Positions 24,838 to 35,928 of a DNA stretch of 64,000 bases are shown piece after piece. Source of the stretch: Dryococelus australis (Eukaryota > Arthropoda > Insecta > Phasmatodea > Phasmatidae); assembly GCA_029891345.1 (NCBI GenBank), contig CM057002.1, forward strand, positions 20,536,295 to 20,600,294. The letters are read 5' to 3'. Each line of letters begins with the position of its first letter. Within the stretch, counting starts at the first letter, position 1. The position numbers and the translations under genes were made by a program. Under the pieces are notes generated by a model. That model had not been told where the DNA came from and did no database searches. It saw nothing but the letters and a program-made list of their open reading frames with translations.

Positions 24838-25600
24838 TTTAAGTAAAGCAATTGCCTATGGAGCATTGCTCCTGACTGTACAATGTGAAGAACATAAGAA
24901 TTGTCAGAAAAGTGTGATTTATGCTGTATATAAAAGAAGAATGTGTATATTTTGCAACATTATAAAATATTTTACTAAAATATGCTTCTTAAATGTAAAA
25001 AAAATTAATCTGTCGTTAGAGTCCGTATTTTTCACAAAATTTGTGCGCATTTCAGTTTTGGATGCTTTGGAAAGTAGAACTTACAAGAAAATCTTCTTCA
25101 AGAAAGATCTTCATAATATTTAGTGTGATAATGTGTAATAAATTCATAGTAATAATGTATCATATCAATTTTATAACTAACTTCATTTAAGTCAGTTTCA
25201 ACTATAAATGTTTGTGACAAGTGGATGCACATATAAACAATTATAATAACCATTTCCTACATTATTATAACAATTTTCTTACACACAATCATAGTAAACA
25301 TTATGACAATATTCCATGACGAAGATTTTCTTGCAAATTCTGCTTTCTGGAGCATCCAGAATGGAAATATGCTTAAATTTGGTTAAAAATACAGACTATT
25401 TTAATCGATTTTTTTTAGATTTAAAAAGTATATTTTAGTAAAATATTTTATAATGTTGCAGATATACACATTCTTCTTTCATGTACAGCATAATTCGCAC
25501 TTTTTTTTTTTTGGCAATTTATATGGTGTCTGTACTAAATTCTATGAGTTCTTCACTTAGTATAGTCGGATGCGGTCCTCCATAGGCAGTTGCTTTACTT
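24838..25600. repeat. Large inverted repeat (fold-back), arms about 270 bp
   Basis: The left arm (24838-25099) begins AAGTAAAGCAATTGCCTATG. Its inverted copy (25320-25600) ends CATAGGCAGTTGCTTTACTT. Landmarks shared in inverted order are GAAGAATGTGTATAT, GCAACATTATAAAATATTTT and AAGAAAATCTTC. The spacer of about 220 bp is AT-rich. Arms are diverged by substitutions and short indels. It could be a fold-back transposon or two head-to-head copies of an unknown repeat. A 113-codon frame over the left arm has no recognisable domain. Confidence 0.85.
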
Positions 25601-25700
25601 CAACCTTGACACAATAGCAGAAAAGTCTGGAACAGCAATGCGCTGCTGCAAGAACCACCTGGCAAAGTTAAGCCGATGACGACAATCATCTCTACTGCTA

Positions 25701-25955
25701 CATGGGACCACAGTGGCTGAGCGGTCAGACCGCTCGCCTCCCACCGAAGCGATACGGGTTCGATCCCGGCCGTTCCACTCCCGGATTTTCGCAAGTGGGG
25801 ATCGTGCTGAACTATGCTGCTGGTCGGCGGGTTCCCCACCCCTTTCATTTCGGCGCTGCTCCATACTCACCTCGTTCCACCCTCATCGGCTCGCAAGAGC
25901 TCGATGTTAAGAGCCGTCCAAATCCCTTCACCCGCTCACTACTGCCACATGTGCT
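25701..25955 (+). mobile_element. SINE1 with well-preserved tRNA-like head
   Basis: Box A TGGCTGAGCGG and box B GGTTCGATCCC are spaced as in a tRNA with a short variable region. The body has GATTTTCGCAAGTGGGGATC and GGTCGGCGGGTTCCCC, and the tail AAGAGCCGTCCAAATCCCTT. It is the best candidate here for a pol III-competent copy, though I do not call it a tRNA gene because the sequence continues directly into the SINE body. Confidence 0.85.
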
Positions 25956-26262
25956 GTTTCGAGAAGAGCTATGCTTGCGCTACGCATGTCGCCGTGTAAC
26001 CAGGTTAACATCCATTACTTTGAACAAATGTAGGATATCGGTAGAGACCTGAAAAATTCGCGAGCTCAATGACCTGCAGGCTAGACTCCACAGTCTTATG
26101 TACAAATATGCCGATACCAACTGCGCATTGGTTGTCTGCCGTCTCAGTGGAAGGCGACAATTGGGTCAGCCTTCTCCAGGAGGTGTCAAACACCGTGGGG
26201 ACCAATGGCTAACGCACGTGTTTTGAATTCTAGCGTGTCCCAAAATGAATCCGCGAATTCTT
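25956..26262. other. Unrecognised spacer
   Basis: About 300 bases with no recognised gene or repeat; a 66-codon minus frame has no recognisable content. Confidence 0.4.
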
Positions 26263-26272
26263 CAGGTCTCTC

Positions 26273-26337
<65 letters not shown>
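26263..26337. repeat. (TC)n(TA)n microsatellite
   Basis: A TC run with one CG interruption, followed by a TA run. It abuts the 5' TIR of the next M1 copy, which inserted at a TA. Confidence 0.95.
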
Positions 26338-26338
<1 letters not shown>

Positions 26339-26756
26339 GGCTGTTCACGTTAAAATGAGCACTTTTGAAATACTTGCTTAACATCTACTTGTATGCATGT
26401 TGTGTATTGTTCCGCCTTATGTAAAATTGAAATTGTCATGGACCACATCACTTTATTCATGCGTCGGTTAAGTGAAACAGCGAAATGACTATAAAACTAA
26501 ACATTTTACAAATCTGCTAATTTCTACACTTCGACGCATTAAAACAAAGAGACAGAGAAAGAAATAGTTTAAATGATCACAAGTCGTTACCTGGCACTTT
26601 TAATTCGACGCTAAGATAAGGAACTACTTTCCATCTATCGTTACCAACTTTACTGGGAGCATGTCACTCAGTGCCCCCTTTAAAATACGTGCAAGCAGGG
26701 GCAGTGCTTTTTTTCTAAGGTTGATTTCAAAAGTGCTCACTTTATCGTGAACAGGC
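26338..26756 (+). mobile_element. M1 TIR element, full length, inserted at a TA microsatellite
   Basis: Left end AGGCTGTTCACGTTAAAATG; right end CACTTTATCGTGAACAGGCT then TTA. Family interior complete. Confidence 0.92.
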
Positions 26757-27040
26757 TTTAGTAACACTGTGCTTGCTATTTCGATGCGAACTCGCTTTGA
26801 GTGGTTCTGCTACATGCTCTTCGCATAATAATTATCGCTTACAGTATATGCATCTTGCGTTTTATTTATTTGTGGTATAATGATGCATTTCCGACACCAC
26901 GTTCATTAAATCAAAACACTCTTCCAGACACTTCATCGCATCCCCAAAATAACTGCGCTCATTAAAAAAAACACCCAATATTGTTAATAAATCTGATCCA
27001 TCAAAATCGATTAAGTAGTTGAAATTCTGTTCTTGATTTC

Positions 27041-27450
27041 AAGGGAACAGCCTACCAGTTGGCAGCTGCAGAATTTGAAGTAGGAAGTCTCATGGTGAGG
27101 AAAATTTCACGTCTGTACCGTTGATTTTAAAGATAGGCGTACCAAACAAAAAGTATTACTCTCAATTTTTTTTTTTTTTTTTTAGGAGGTGTTGCCTACA
27201 GCGGGGAAGTTTCCATAACATGTTTGCAAGGAACTTTTTAAAATTTATGTTTTACAAAAAAGTACATATAGTACTTCTTATCTATATTAAGAATATACGC
27301 TCGTAGAGGATTTCTCCTAAAAAAACTCGCGAAGATTATATTTTATTTGAAACGCCTATTTTTTTTTTTAATCAACGCATGGAGGCGAAATTTCACTTAC
27401 ATGGGGTTTTCTATTTAAATTTCGCAGCTGACAGCCGGTAGGCAGTGCCC
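27041..27450. mobile_element. TIR element with about 100-bp inverted arms
   Basis: The left arm begins AAGGGAACAGCCTACC and holds GGCAGCTGCAGAATTT, AAAATTTCACG and ATAGGCGT. The right arm read inward begins AAGGGCACTGCCTACC and holds GTCAGCTGCGAAATTT, GAAATTTCGCC and ATAGGCGT. No coding content. A target duplication could not be fixed. Possibly hAT-like, but the superfamily is unresolved. Confidence 0.65.
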
Positions 27451-27477
27451 TTAGGTTGCGGGAATTCGTGGACTTAA

Positions 27478-28024
27478 GCTGACGTCACAATAACCCGACG
27501 AACACGACACGACAGATGGATAAGACGTCATAACTAGACGGACTTTCATATTAAATGTTTTTCAGTGTTCTCAATACCCCGACGAAATATGCGCGACACG
27601 TATGTTAGTTGGCTGTTGGAAAATTCTAAAACGGCAAGTTAATCTTATAATAACTAATATTTGCGTTTTAAAACTCGCGATAAAGTAAATGATTATTTTG
27701 ATTTCGAGAATATTTGAATTTATACGAGAGATAAAAAGTATTTAGAAACAAACTGGAACGTTATTTTGGCGGCAAGTTAATTTATTATTTACTACAGCAA
27801 GGAAATACGCAAGAAACTTCGTTTTCTAATGTCGTATTTACATTTTTACCCCGACAAGTGCGACACGACGGAGAGTAGAAATAGAATCTATTTTTCTCGG
27901 GCTGCGATTTTGTTTTGTCGGACTTACGTCACAGTGACCTTGCTTTTGATTGGCTGCTACTCAAATTTCGTCACTTCAGGGATGTCGTGTCGGATTCGTC
28001 GGGGTATTCCGACTCCAGCTTTAG
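27478..28024. mobile_element. TIR element with repeated CCCCGAC/GACACGAC motifs
   Basis: The left side AAGCTGACGTCACAATAACC followed by CGACGAACACGACACGAC is mirrored on the right (read inward AAAGCTGGAGTCGGAATACC then CCGACGAATCCGACACGAC). Two internal copies of the same motif lie near 27575 and 27848. No transposase. Confidence 0.65.
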
Positions 28025-28072
28025 AGATCTATCCCTAGCATTTAGAGGAGCTGACGTAGAGAGCGCGTGTAT

Positions 28073-28412
28073 AGGTTGTTCACATTGCCATAGGCCTACT
28101 CGCATTATTCATGCGTCGGTCTAGTGCAACTGTGAAGTCGTTGCAAAATAAACTGCTTGCGAATGTGCTCATTTTTTACACTTTGGTGCATTAAAAAAAA
28201 CACAGAAAGTGAAAGAAATAATTTAAAGTATCACAACTGGATACTTGAAACTTTTCATTTGACTTTAATATTTGGAACTACTTTCCATTCAGCGTTACCA
28301 ACTTTACTGGGCGCATGTCACTCAGTTCGCCCGTTAAAATATATGCAGGTAGGGTCGGTGGATTTTTTCTAAGGGTGATTTCAAAAGTGCTCACTCTATC
28401 GTGAACAACCTT
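28073..28412 (+). mobile_element. M1 element with internal deletion
   Basis: The 5' end AGGTTGTTCACATTGCCATA joins the first 12 bases directly to the mid-5' block ATTGCCATAGGCC, losing the part with ATGAGCACTTTTGAAA. The 3' half and right TIR (ATCGTGAACAACCTT) are complete. Confidence 0.85.
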
Positions 28413-29756
28413 TAGCAGGAGCTGTCTCTCGTGTCCGAGAAGACAGTCGCCGACAGACGGGGTAAACGCAGCTCGCCGCTGTGTTGGCCGCGGACAAACT
28501 TCTCCGGCGGTAATCTCCCCTCAGGTTGTTTGCTCGCGACTGGACGAGTTCTCACCGACTGACCGACCCTCCACCCGGACCGTGATAAGGGCGAGGTTCG
28601 CGCGTGCTTCTCGGAGCTGGTTGGGTTTACCCGGTGCAAGCAATCTACTCCTTCCTTACCCTCAGATCCCACACGGCAAATACAGCCTCTCGTCACATTC
28701 CGTTTCACCTGCGATGTGCACTACTTCACTGAGAAAGAGGTTTCGTTAAATTAAACAATGTTTTGCTTGCCCCAGCCAAATGAATTGTTTCTGTAGAGGC
28801 AATGAAGTATTTACTTGTTTTGACCAAATTATACTGTTCTCATTTGGTTGCCCGAAATGAATATTCGGTTGGTGCAACTAAAAAGTTGTTCAGCTTTACG
28901 CACATCAAACACTTTCGGTTAACCCGTGAAGGCTATGCCCGAGCTTTACTCGGGCAAAGCAAATCTGGAAATATCTCTATCACAGAAGATAAGAATCACA
29001 AGGATATAGTTTCATTCTCTTCCTAGTTTTTGCCATTATTTCACAAGAACATTTCCTCTCGCCAACAGGCAAAGTTGTGAAGACATTACTACATTTCTGT
29101 ATGGTTACGGAAATGAACACGCTGGCCTGTGTATAATGATAAGTATAAAATAACATTTGATTGGAGTACTGTGAACTCGGCACTCAATTGGCAGACACCG
29201 AGCCAATAACAAACGTTAAGTAGTACACAAAGGCTGTGCAGTGTAGTTTGAACCAATAGGATAGCGATCAGTGGGAAAATAGAGACCAGCAGAAATTATA
29301 TTCCTGCAGTGGAGGAAATACGTGGCTCGCTTCTAGCTTGTCTCCAACTGTGCCCACACTTCAAAGTGTTAATGTATAAATGTTGGAAGACCGGCCGAGA
29401 TTAGAACCTGGAACATATGCACCTGAGAGATACACTCTAAGGAATAATTCGCTGATTTACCACATTAGTGAATACGTATAGTGAGAAACATGCTCGTGGT
29501 AAAATTTTACCCTATACACCCATGGTAGCATTCCTACATTTTCTCAGGAAAGAGTCAATTGCGTATGGAAGGTGTCAACTTTGACGATTAACATTCCTTT
29601 AATTGCAGCCTGGCAAGTGGTACTATGTATTTCTATACAATGTATGGGTTAAAATTTATGTTGCAGTCGAGGAAGTTTATTAGAAATTCTTTTACAGTGT
29701 ACGCACTAGCAACCTCAGCTAGTGATAGCAGATGAAGTTAATAACATGAGTACATT
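28413..29756. other. Unrecognised; GC-rich patch at 28420-28720
   Basis: The patch holds a 98-codon minus frame, R/S/P-rich without a known motif. A small perfect hairpin, GCCCGAG-ctttа-type loop-CTCGGGC, lies at 28938-28956. The rest is AT-rich with no recognised element. Confidence 0.4.
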
Positions 29757-30170
29757 TCAAATACTGGACAACGCGTGCAAATAAATACTTCTTGTTTTAC
29801 AGCTTTCCTTGTTTATTTCCCTGTCGAACTTGTTTGATAAGAATGTTCATACCATTATTAAGCATCAATAAATGCACTAACAAACACGGTTACTTTCCTA
29901 ATTGTCGCAGAAATAACCAATAAACTCTACATCTGTATTTTTGAAAGAAAGGCAAATCAAGTGAGTGGCCTAACAAATACACAGTTGTTTCAACTAAATA
30001 TTTTGTTGGTAGTCAAATTTTTCGGTTCAACACAGAGATTTTGTTTATTCAAACCTTGTATTCTGTTAGACGTACAAAATTAATTTTGTTGCATTTCAAA
30101 GTTTTATTTACTCAACGAAATATTTAGTTGGGGCAGCTATATAGATTCTTGACGCTATGTACACAAACAG
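29757..30170 (+). repeat. R4 interspersed repeat, copy 1
   Basis: Matches 49684-50115 over about 400 bp. Shared blocks: TCGAACTTGTTTGATAAG/TGAACTTGTTTTATTAGG, GCACTAACAAACAC, AATTAATTTTGTTGCATTT and CAACGAAATATTTAGTTGGG. Non-coding; ends not defined. Confidence 0.75.
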
Positions 30171-30698
30171 GTATTCTGACATTTTGCAAATTACTAATTT
30201 TAATGTCCAGTTTTCAAGGGCTTATCTCCCCCGCTTAAAAAAAAAAACATGTTATGGGTCGTTTTATGTTTCTTTCGCCATTTTCCTTGACGAATCATCT
30301 CGCAGAGCATGGTCCTGGGGTTCAGGATAATTCTGTACAGATACATTCACGTGCACCAGCATGTGGGTACAAGCATACAGAGTCATACATTATACCTGGA
30401 GATAACTTGTATCTCTCGCAGATGCACTCCTGCCTCCCGTTACATCTGTCGTGGGTACAATCACGGTTGGTTTTTGTGGGAACGAATCTTCCCCAAGTGG
30501 TTTCCCGTCTCCGCTACTGGCCAGACCACGAGCCACTCCTTTTATATCTGTCTTTCCAGCCCTCGCCTGTTGGAGTTACACCCCGTTTAACCTTATCACA
30601 GAAAATAAAATGAAATAAATATTTACACAATTTTCGTGGAAATGAGTATGAGAACATGAAAATGGAAAGTGAGGAGGGGAGAAGACTCGGGAGACGAG
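30171..30698. other. Unrecognised spacer with a 119-codon plus frame
   Basis: The frame at 30254-30613 overlaps two other open frames and has no recognised domain. No gene supported. Confidence 0.35.
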
Positions 30699-30818
30699 AG
30701 ATTAGGTCGGCTCTTCTGAGCGAGGGTTGGTGAGGGTGAGGTGGACATGGAGCAACGCAGGAATTCAAGGGACGGGTAAACTGGAGAACCCCGAGAAAAC
30801 CCGCCGGACCACCGGTGT
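30699..30818 (-). mobile_element. SINE1, headless fragment
   Basis: Only the body is left, with CCCCGAGAAAACCCGCCGG and GAGGGTGAGGTGGACATGGA. The tRNA-like head is missing. Confidence 0.7.
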
Positions 30819-31243
30819 TGTCACCCTAAGTCCACCCTAAGGGTGGAATATGCGTTTGGTTTGATATGTTAGTCCCAAAAGCGTTCATGAGGTTGAAATT
30901 ATTTTAAAATTTTTTCCATATGGTTGCCATATGAAAGAACAGTCTGAGAAAAAATCACAATAAACGAAAAAGACTTTAAAAATAAAACAATTAATATAAG
31001 TTTAAAATTTATATTTTTCTATTCTACAAATCTCAAAATCGTATAAATGTGATACGTTATGCTACAGCTCAAGCTATTTATTTATGTTATTTAAATTACA
31101 TGAATAATATTTCTTGGAAATTGGTTACGGGGTTCACCCGTATTTTAATTTTAATTTTTTAGGCAAAATCTTAACTCAAAACTGCTAGAAGTCAACCCCT
31201 TATCACAGGTAAACCAATATTCAGATTTCAAACAAATTGTTAT
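30819..31243. other. AT-rich spacer
   Basis: Begins with a short direct repeat (CACCCTAAG, twice). Nothing else recognised. Confidence 0.4.
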
Positions 31244-31479
31244 AGGCTGTTCACGGTAAAGTGAGCACTTTTTAAGACCCTTCCAACCGGCATTAACCAC
31301 TAATAAATATATTTTATTGCAGCCTCAGGCATTACCATTTGAGGGTGGTGAAATATACACACTGTGTTTATTGGTCGCATGGCAATTTTTATATTAAAAA
31401 GCAGCAGAAAGATGGAAATTAGACGAAAGGAAAAATTTAGAAGAGCCTTAAAAAGTGCTCACTATACCGTGAACAGCCT
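31244..31479 (+). mobile_element. M1-short element (about 235 bp), copy 1
   Basis: It has M1-type TIRs (AGGCTGTTCACGGTAAAGTG; CACTATACCGTGAACAGCCT) but an unrelated interior with ACTAATAAATATATTTTATT, CACTGTGTTTATT and GCATGGCAATTTTTATAT. A second copy is at 52365-52597. TA flanks on both sides. Confidence 0.88.
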
Positions 31480-32022
31480 ATACATACCATTCCTGTCACA
31501 CCGATACATACGCCTACTTCAGCTAAAACCAAACTGAGTGTAATTGCAACTACTAAGAATTTGTAAGAAATAGGGTTTTCAGTTTAAATACTCATATGTA
31601 TGCTTCAAAAGACGAAACCATAAAATATCCTTAGAGTAGACTGAAAAATGCGGGTCACTGGAATATAAACCAGATATTATTTATGAGTGTCGGATTCATG
31701 TAGAAACAATCCCAAGCCTAACATGAAAAGCCAGCATGCACGTGGAATAATTTATGAGGATAACGGGGAAACGAAATAAGTATTTCCGGAGCGAGAAACC
31801 AAACGATGGACTTGGGGCTGTGTTGCCCGGACGACGCTAGTACTCAACAATGCGAATTGAAAAACTGAAATATAGGCTACATGGGAGGTAGCCATGCGTC
31901 ATAGGCAACCCCCGATATCGTTATCGTCGAATTTTCTGGATTGCCTTCCTCTATGAGAGTAGGTCACACAAAACATTTCAGAACTGCAACAAAAAAAAAC
32001 ATAAATTAGTTAGAGAAAACGC
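31480..32022. other. Unrecognised stretch
   Basis: Mixed composition; GAATTTTCTGGATTGCCT near 31930 resembles the 3' part of repeat W, a possible small fragment. Confidence 0.35.
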
Positions 32023-32358
32023 AAAATAGCTACCTGCAGGGTCCGTGAGGGAGGAGACTGATTATGTTTGCCTACCTTCAGAAACATAGGCCTACAAACG
32101 CATGGCTACATATAATTCAAAGCATATGAGCAATTTACTTTAAAATAGCTACCTGTAGGGAGGAGACTGATGTTTGTCTACCTCCAGAAACATAGGCCTA
32201 CAAACGCATGGCTACATATAATTCAAAGCATATGAGCAATTTACTTTAAAATAGCTACCTGTAGGGAGGAGACTGATGTTTGTCTACCTCCAGAAACATA
32301 GGCCTACAAACGCATGGCTACATATAATTCAAAGCATATGAGCAATTTACTTTAAAAT
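32023..32358. repeat. Tandem repeat, 3 units (119, 106 and about 110 bp)
   Basis: Each unit starts AAAATAGCTACCTG and ends AGCAATTTACTTT. Units two and three are identical over most of their length; the first carries 13 extra bases. Confidence 0.92.
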
Positions 32359-32779
32359 ATCAAGAAAACTTAGTTTGGACGATCTGATGAAGGGAACGAA
32401 ATCTTAAGAGCTAAAAATGCCAAATAATTCGATTCCTACGAGTTCTCGAGATACCGCGAATAGTGGCCAGCGGATTCGAACACGTTTATCACAGAGCGAT
32501 CTAGTAGCTGTGTGAAATATTACGTCGTTCGTTCCGCCCTTGTTCTCGCGTGCTTGAAGAGCCGGGGAATTAGTATTATTACCTGTTTGGCGGAGTGGTG
32601 TGTTCATGCTGTTAGAATTCCACGAAGTTCAAGTATCAGAGACTGTCAAATTGTGAGTTCGTTTAAAATAGCGTGTGTATCGTTTATATGTGTATTTATA
32701 TTGCCTGTATAGAGCTGTGAGTTAGATGTCGAAATCGTTGATTGAAAATAGGATAGTTCAGAAAAAGGAAAAATCGAAC
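32359..32779. other. Unrecognised spacer
   Basis: About 420 bases with two short open frames on opposite strands (66-67 codons) and no recognised content. Confidence 0.35.
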
Positions 32780-33430
32780 TTGGCTGGTGTTGGGGACACG
32801 GCCGTTTGTTATGCGTGAATACGTCTACGTTGACGCGCTCGGACGCCTTGATGGTTTTTTTTTTTTCACGTTCCCGGCACCGTTTCACTCGATCATATGG
32901 GGTGTTTTGGGTATCACTGGACTGCTTTTAAGATGCTCTTCCCAACCGTGTACGATTTCTGTATTTGGAATCGGCTTTTTGACGAGTATAGGATGACATT
33001 GTGTTAATTATTCTTGATTTTTTTTACATTAAACTCTATACAATTTCATCAAAAACCACGCCACAAAAATATTTTTATACACGCAATCGATTGATCTTGA
33101 CGAGAGCTGTCGATTGAAACTCACAAGAGTGTCGTAGCTCCCCCTAGTCAAAAGTTATACTACGCGGAAGTTATGAGACGTGGCGAAACGAACTCAAAAT
33201 TGAGCCCCCCACCCCTTCACCGGCCGTGCACGATGCTTCGCAGTCCTCACTCGACGAACATATTCATTGATCCTTTGGCAATCGAGTGGTGTAATTGATT
33301 GTATTTTGAATGCAGACGACAGATTCGGAGCTGCAATGCCAGACTGTATTCCTCGATTTTGCTATCATCGGATTGTCTGGGTTGACTCCCACTGTGGTCG
33401 TAAGTTCAAAGACACATTTACGTCAAAGAA
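32780..33430 (+). repeat. Repeat W, copy 1 (about 650 bp)
   Basis: Starts TTGGCTGGTGTTGGGGACAC and ends AAAGACACATTTACGTCAAA. Shared blocks with the other three copies: CGTGAATACGTCTACGTTGA, CACTCGATCATATGG, AGTCAAAAGTTATACTACGC and GATGCTTCGCAGTCCTCACT. The start contains GCGTGAATACGTC and the end read inverted contains ACGTGAATGCGTC-like sequence, so subterminal inverted repeats are likely. No pol III boxes and no conserved frame. Confidence 0.85.
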
Positions 33431-33540
33431 ACAGGTCACTGTTTAGAGAAACTGTTTTGCCGTACTCCGACACTCAACTCAGGCGGTGTATCGCTGTCCG
33501 TCTGGAGTGCAGTGCAGTTGAGGGGGGTCGATTGTGTGGC

Positions 33541-33735
33541 TTTTAACATCGGGATCTTGAGAGGCGATGAGGGTGAAGCTAGGTGGGCTTGGAGCAGCGA
33601 CGGAATGCTATGGCGGGGGGGAGGGGAGGGATGCCCGAGAAAACCCACCGAGCAGCGGTATCGTCCGCCACGATTCCCACATGCGAAAATCCAAGTGCGA
33701 CCCCGCCGGGAATCGAACCCGATACGTCTTGATGG
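33541..33735 (-). mobile_element. SINE1, truncated in the tRNA-like head
   Basis: Tail TTTTAACATCGGGATC, body CCCGAGAAAACCCACCGAGC, box B visible as GGGAATCGAACCC on the plus strand. Box A is lost where a GA microsatellite begins. Confidence 0.8.
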
Positions 33736-33740
33736 TATTC

Positions 33741-33746
<6 letters not shown>

Positions 33747-33790
<44 letters not shown>

Positions 33791-33797
33791 AGAGAGA
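33747..33797. repeat. (GA)n microsatellite
   Basis: About 50 bases of GA with one GG interruption, between SINE1 and M1. Confidence 0.95.
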
Positions 33798-33808
33798 ATG
33801 TTCTTCGT

Positions 33809-34229
33809 CGCAGTTCAAGGTAAAATGTGCACTTTTGAAAGCTTTGCTCAAGATCTACTTGTATGCTATTGTGTATTCTTCCGCCTTATGTAAAATTAAC
33901 ATTGCCATGGGCCTCTTCACTTTATACATGCGTCGGTTAAGTAAAAATATTAAAATTTTTTATAAAAGCAAATATTTTACAAATCTTCAAATTTTTATAC
34001 TCCAATGCAATAAAAATAACATAAAACGAAATAAATAAATTTAAGTTACAACAAACGATTACCTACCACGTTTTATTTGACGTTAAGATATGGAACTACT
34101 TCCCATCCATCGTTACCAACTTTACCGGGCGCATGCCACTCGGTGCTCTCGTTAAAGTACATGCAGGCAGCGGCAGTGACTTCTTTCTAAGGTTGATTTC
34201 AAAAGTGCTCACTTTATCGTGAACAGCCG
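33809..34229 (+). mobile_element. M1 TIR element, damaged left end
   Basis: Left end eroded (GCAGTTCAAGGTAAAATGTG); interior and right TIR CTTTATCGTGAACAGCC intact. Confidence 0.85.
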
Positions 34230-34534
34230 TTAGAGTGTGCGAAGGCGTTGCCAGTTCGCCCCTCGTCTTCAGCTCAGCATAGCCACAACTTGCTCCCCTC
34301 ACAATAACTCTCAGTTGTCTATTTCTGCAGCAGGTGGCGACGGTTACGTTTCCTGTTTGCCATTCAAAAATAAGCGCGCCGTGAACCACTTTGCAATAAC
34401 GCTCGCACTCCAAACAACGCGCCGGCTACCAACGGACGAGTGAGGGATCCTCTTTCAGGCGCCTCCTGGAATTCAGCGGGTAAACTCGACTTCAGGAAAA
34501 ATCTTCATCTTCCCACCGCTGAACTGCTGGCTCG

Positions 34535-34760
34535 GTGGTCGTGCGGAGTGGAGAGTGGGGAGCCGATGAGGGTGAGGTGTGGTGATAATGGGGCAGCGCC
34601 GGGATGCTTGGGCCGGGGGGGGGGGGGGGGGACGGGAGATCCCCGAGAAAAACCGCCGACCAGCGGCATCGACCCGGCGAAATTCCCACGTGCGAAAAAG
34701 CCCGGGGAGCGACCCGACCGGGATTCGAAGCCGGTTCGCCTGGGCGAGAGCCGAGCTAAT
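34535..34760 (-). mobile_element. SINE1 copy with G-run
   Basis: Body GATCCCCGAGAAAAACCGCC and CGGCATCGACCCGGCGAAAT; box B seen as CGGGATTCGAAGCC on the plus strand. A G run of about 17 (34614-34630) splits the body. Confidence 0.8.
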
Positions 34761-34825
34761 CGGAACACAAGACAGAAGAAACATCACTGCAGATCGAGAG
34801 GTGGGGTAAAGATAGCCAAGTTGGA

Positions 34826-35214
34826 ATTCTCTGTTGAGAAAACCAGTGTTCACTGCCGCTGCCTGAATATATTTTAACGAGCGCACTGAGTGGCATGCGC
34901 CCGGTAAAGTTGGTAACGATGGATGGGAAGTAGTTCCTTATCTTAACGTCGAATAAATAATGTTAGGCAACCGTGTGTTGTAACTTACATTATTTCTTTC
35001 GTTTTATGTTTTTTTGATGCATCGAAGTGTAAAAATGAGCAGATGTGTGAGATTTTTCCTTTTCTAATAATTTCACAGTTTTATTTGACCGATGCATTAA
35101 TAAAGTGATGAGGCCCGTGGCAATGTTAATTTTATACAAGGCGGAAGAATACACAACGTGCGCACAAGTAGATTTTAAGCAGGGCTTTCAAAAGTGCTCA
35201 TTTTACCGTGAATA
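34826..35214 (-). mobile_element. M1 element, left TIR lost
   Basis: Begins within the subterminal part (CAGTGTTCACTGCCGCTGCC), continues through AAAGTTGGTAACGATGGATG, and ends CATTTTACCGTGAATATC, a slightly changed TIR. Confidence 0.85.
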
Positions 35215-35329
35215 TCATATAGGAATGTAACTGTGTTACTAATAAACTATTCCTCTACTCTAATATTTATAGAGCAGAGAACGCCGACTTCATTTGCCAT
35301 GCACGTAAACATTACACTCGGAATACAGC

Positions 35330-35464
35330 GTCAATATTTGAACTACTTTTTTCTATATTCGCTGCCGACTTAACTGGAGGGCGTGGTTACCAGTGAGCAC
35401 TGTAGAATCCGTTTAGTTTACTGGCAGTGATCTCAAAAGTGTTAACTTTACCGTGAACAGCCTG
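35330..35464 (+). mobile_element. M1 3' remnant
   Basis: Only the last 135 bp are present: GAACTACTTTTTTC, CTGCCGACTTAACTGGAGGG and the right TIR AACTTTACCGTGAACAGCCT. Confidence 0.75.
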
Positions 35465-35749
35465 TACGATGTTTAATGGTTTGTTTAATCGCTTATAGGT
35501 AGTCATGTAGAACGATTTTACTGAGAATGGGAGCAAAAGGGTGTTCGGGTACTTTCGGCCATTTTTGTGTAATGTAACGCACGCACTGTCATGGAACGAG
35601 TGCAGCTGGCAGCTTATCACAAAAAGTATTTTAAAATTAAAAACCATTAAAAAATAAATTTCAAGTAAAATATTCAAACATCAGAACCTTACATTTGCGT
35701 TTAATTCTTCTCGTTATAAATGAGGTATTTTCTCTAAACGAAACTTCTA

Positions 35750-35928
35750 CGCCGGTCTGGGGTGCGAGAGGGTCTGGGTTTGAATCCCAGGTAAGGCACG
35801 GGCGTTGAATTAAGTTAGGTTATAAGTTAGTTTGTAAGCCGTTCCCGCATAAGCCTTCAGGTATAACACCGGAATGCGTTAATAAGCCCTCTGCAATACA
35901 ATACAATACAAAACAAAACGTTCGCTAT
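35750..35928 (+). mobile_element. SINE2 with AATAC-repeat tail
   Basis: Box B GGTTTGAATCCCAGG, body AAGTTAGGTTATAAGTTAGT and CGCATAAGCCTTCAGG, and a tail of repeated AATAC followed by AAAAC repeats, typical of a tRNA-derived SINE. Box A part truncated or diverged. Confidence 0.75.

Noticed and set aside
25701-25775. A tRNA gene
   Set aside because: Both boxes are good, but the sequence continues into the SINE1 body and the 3' acceptor strand does not close a cloverleaf that I can verify.
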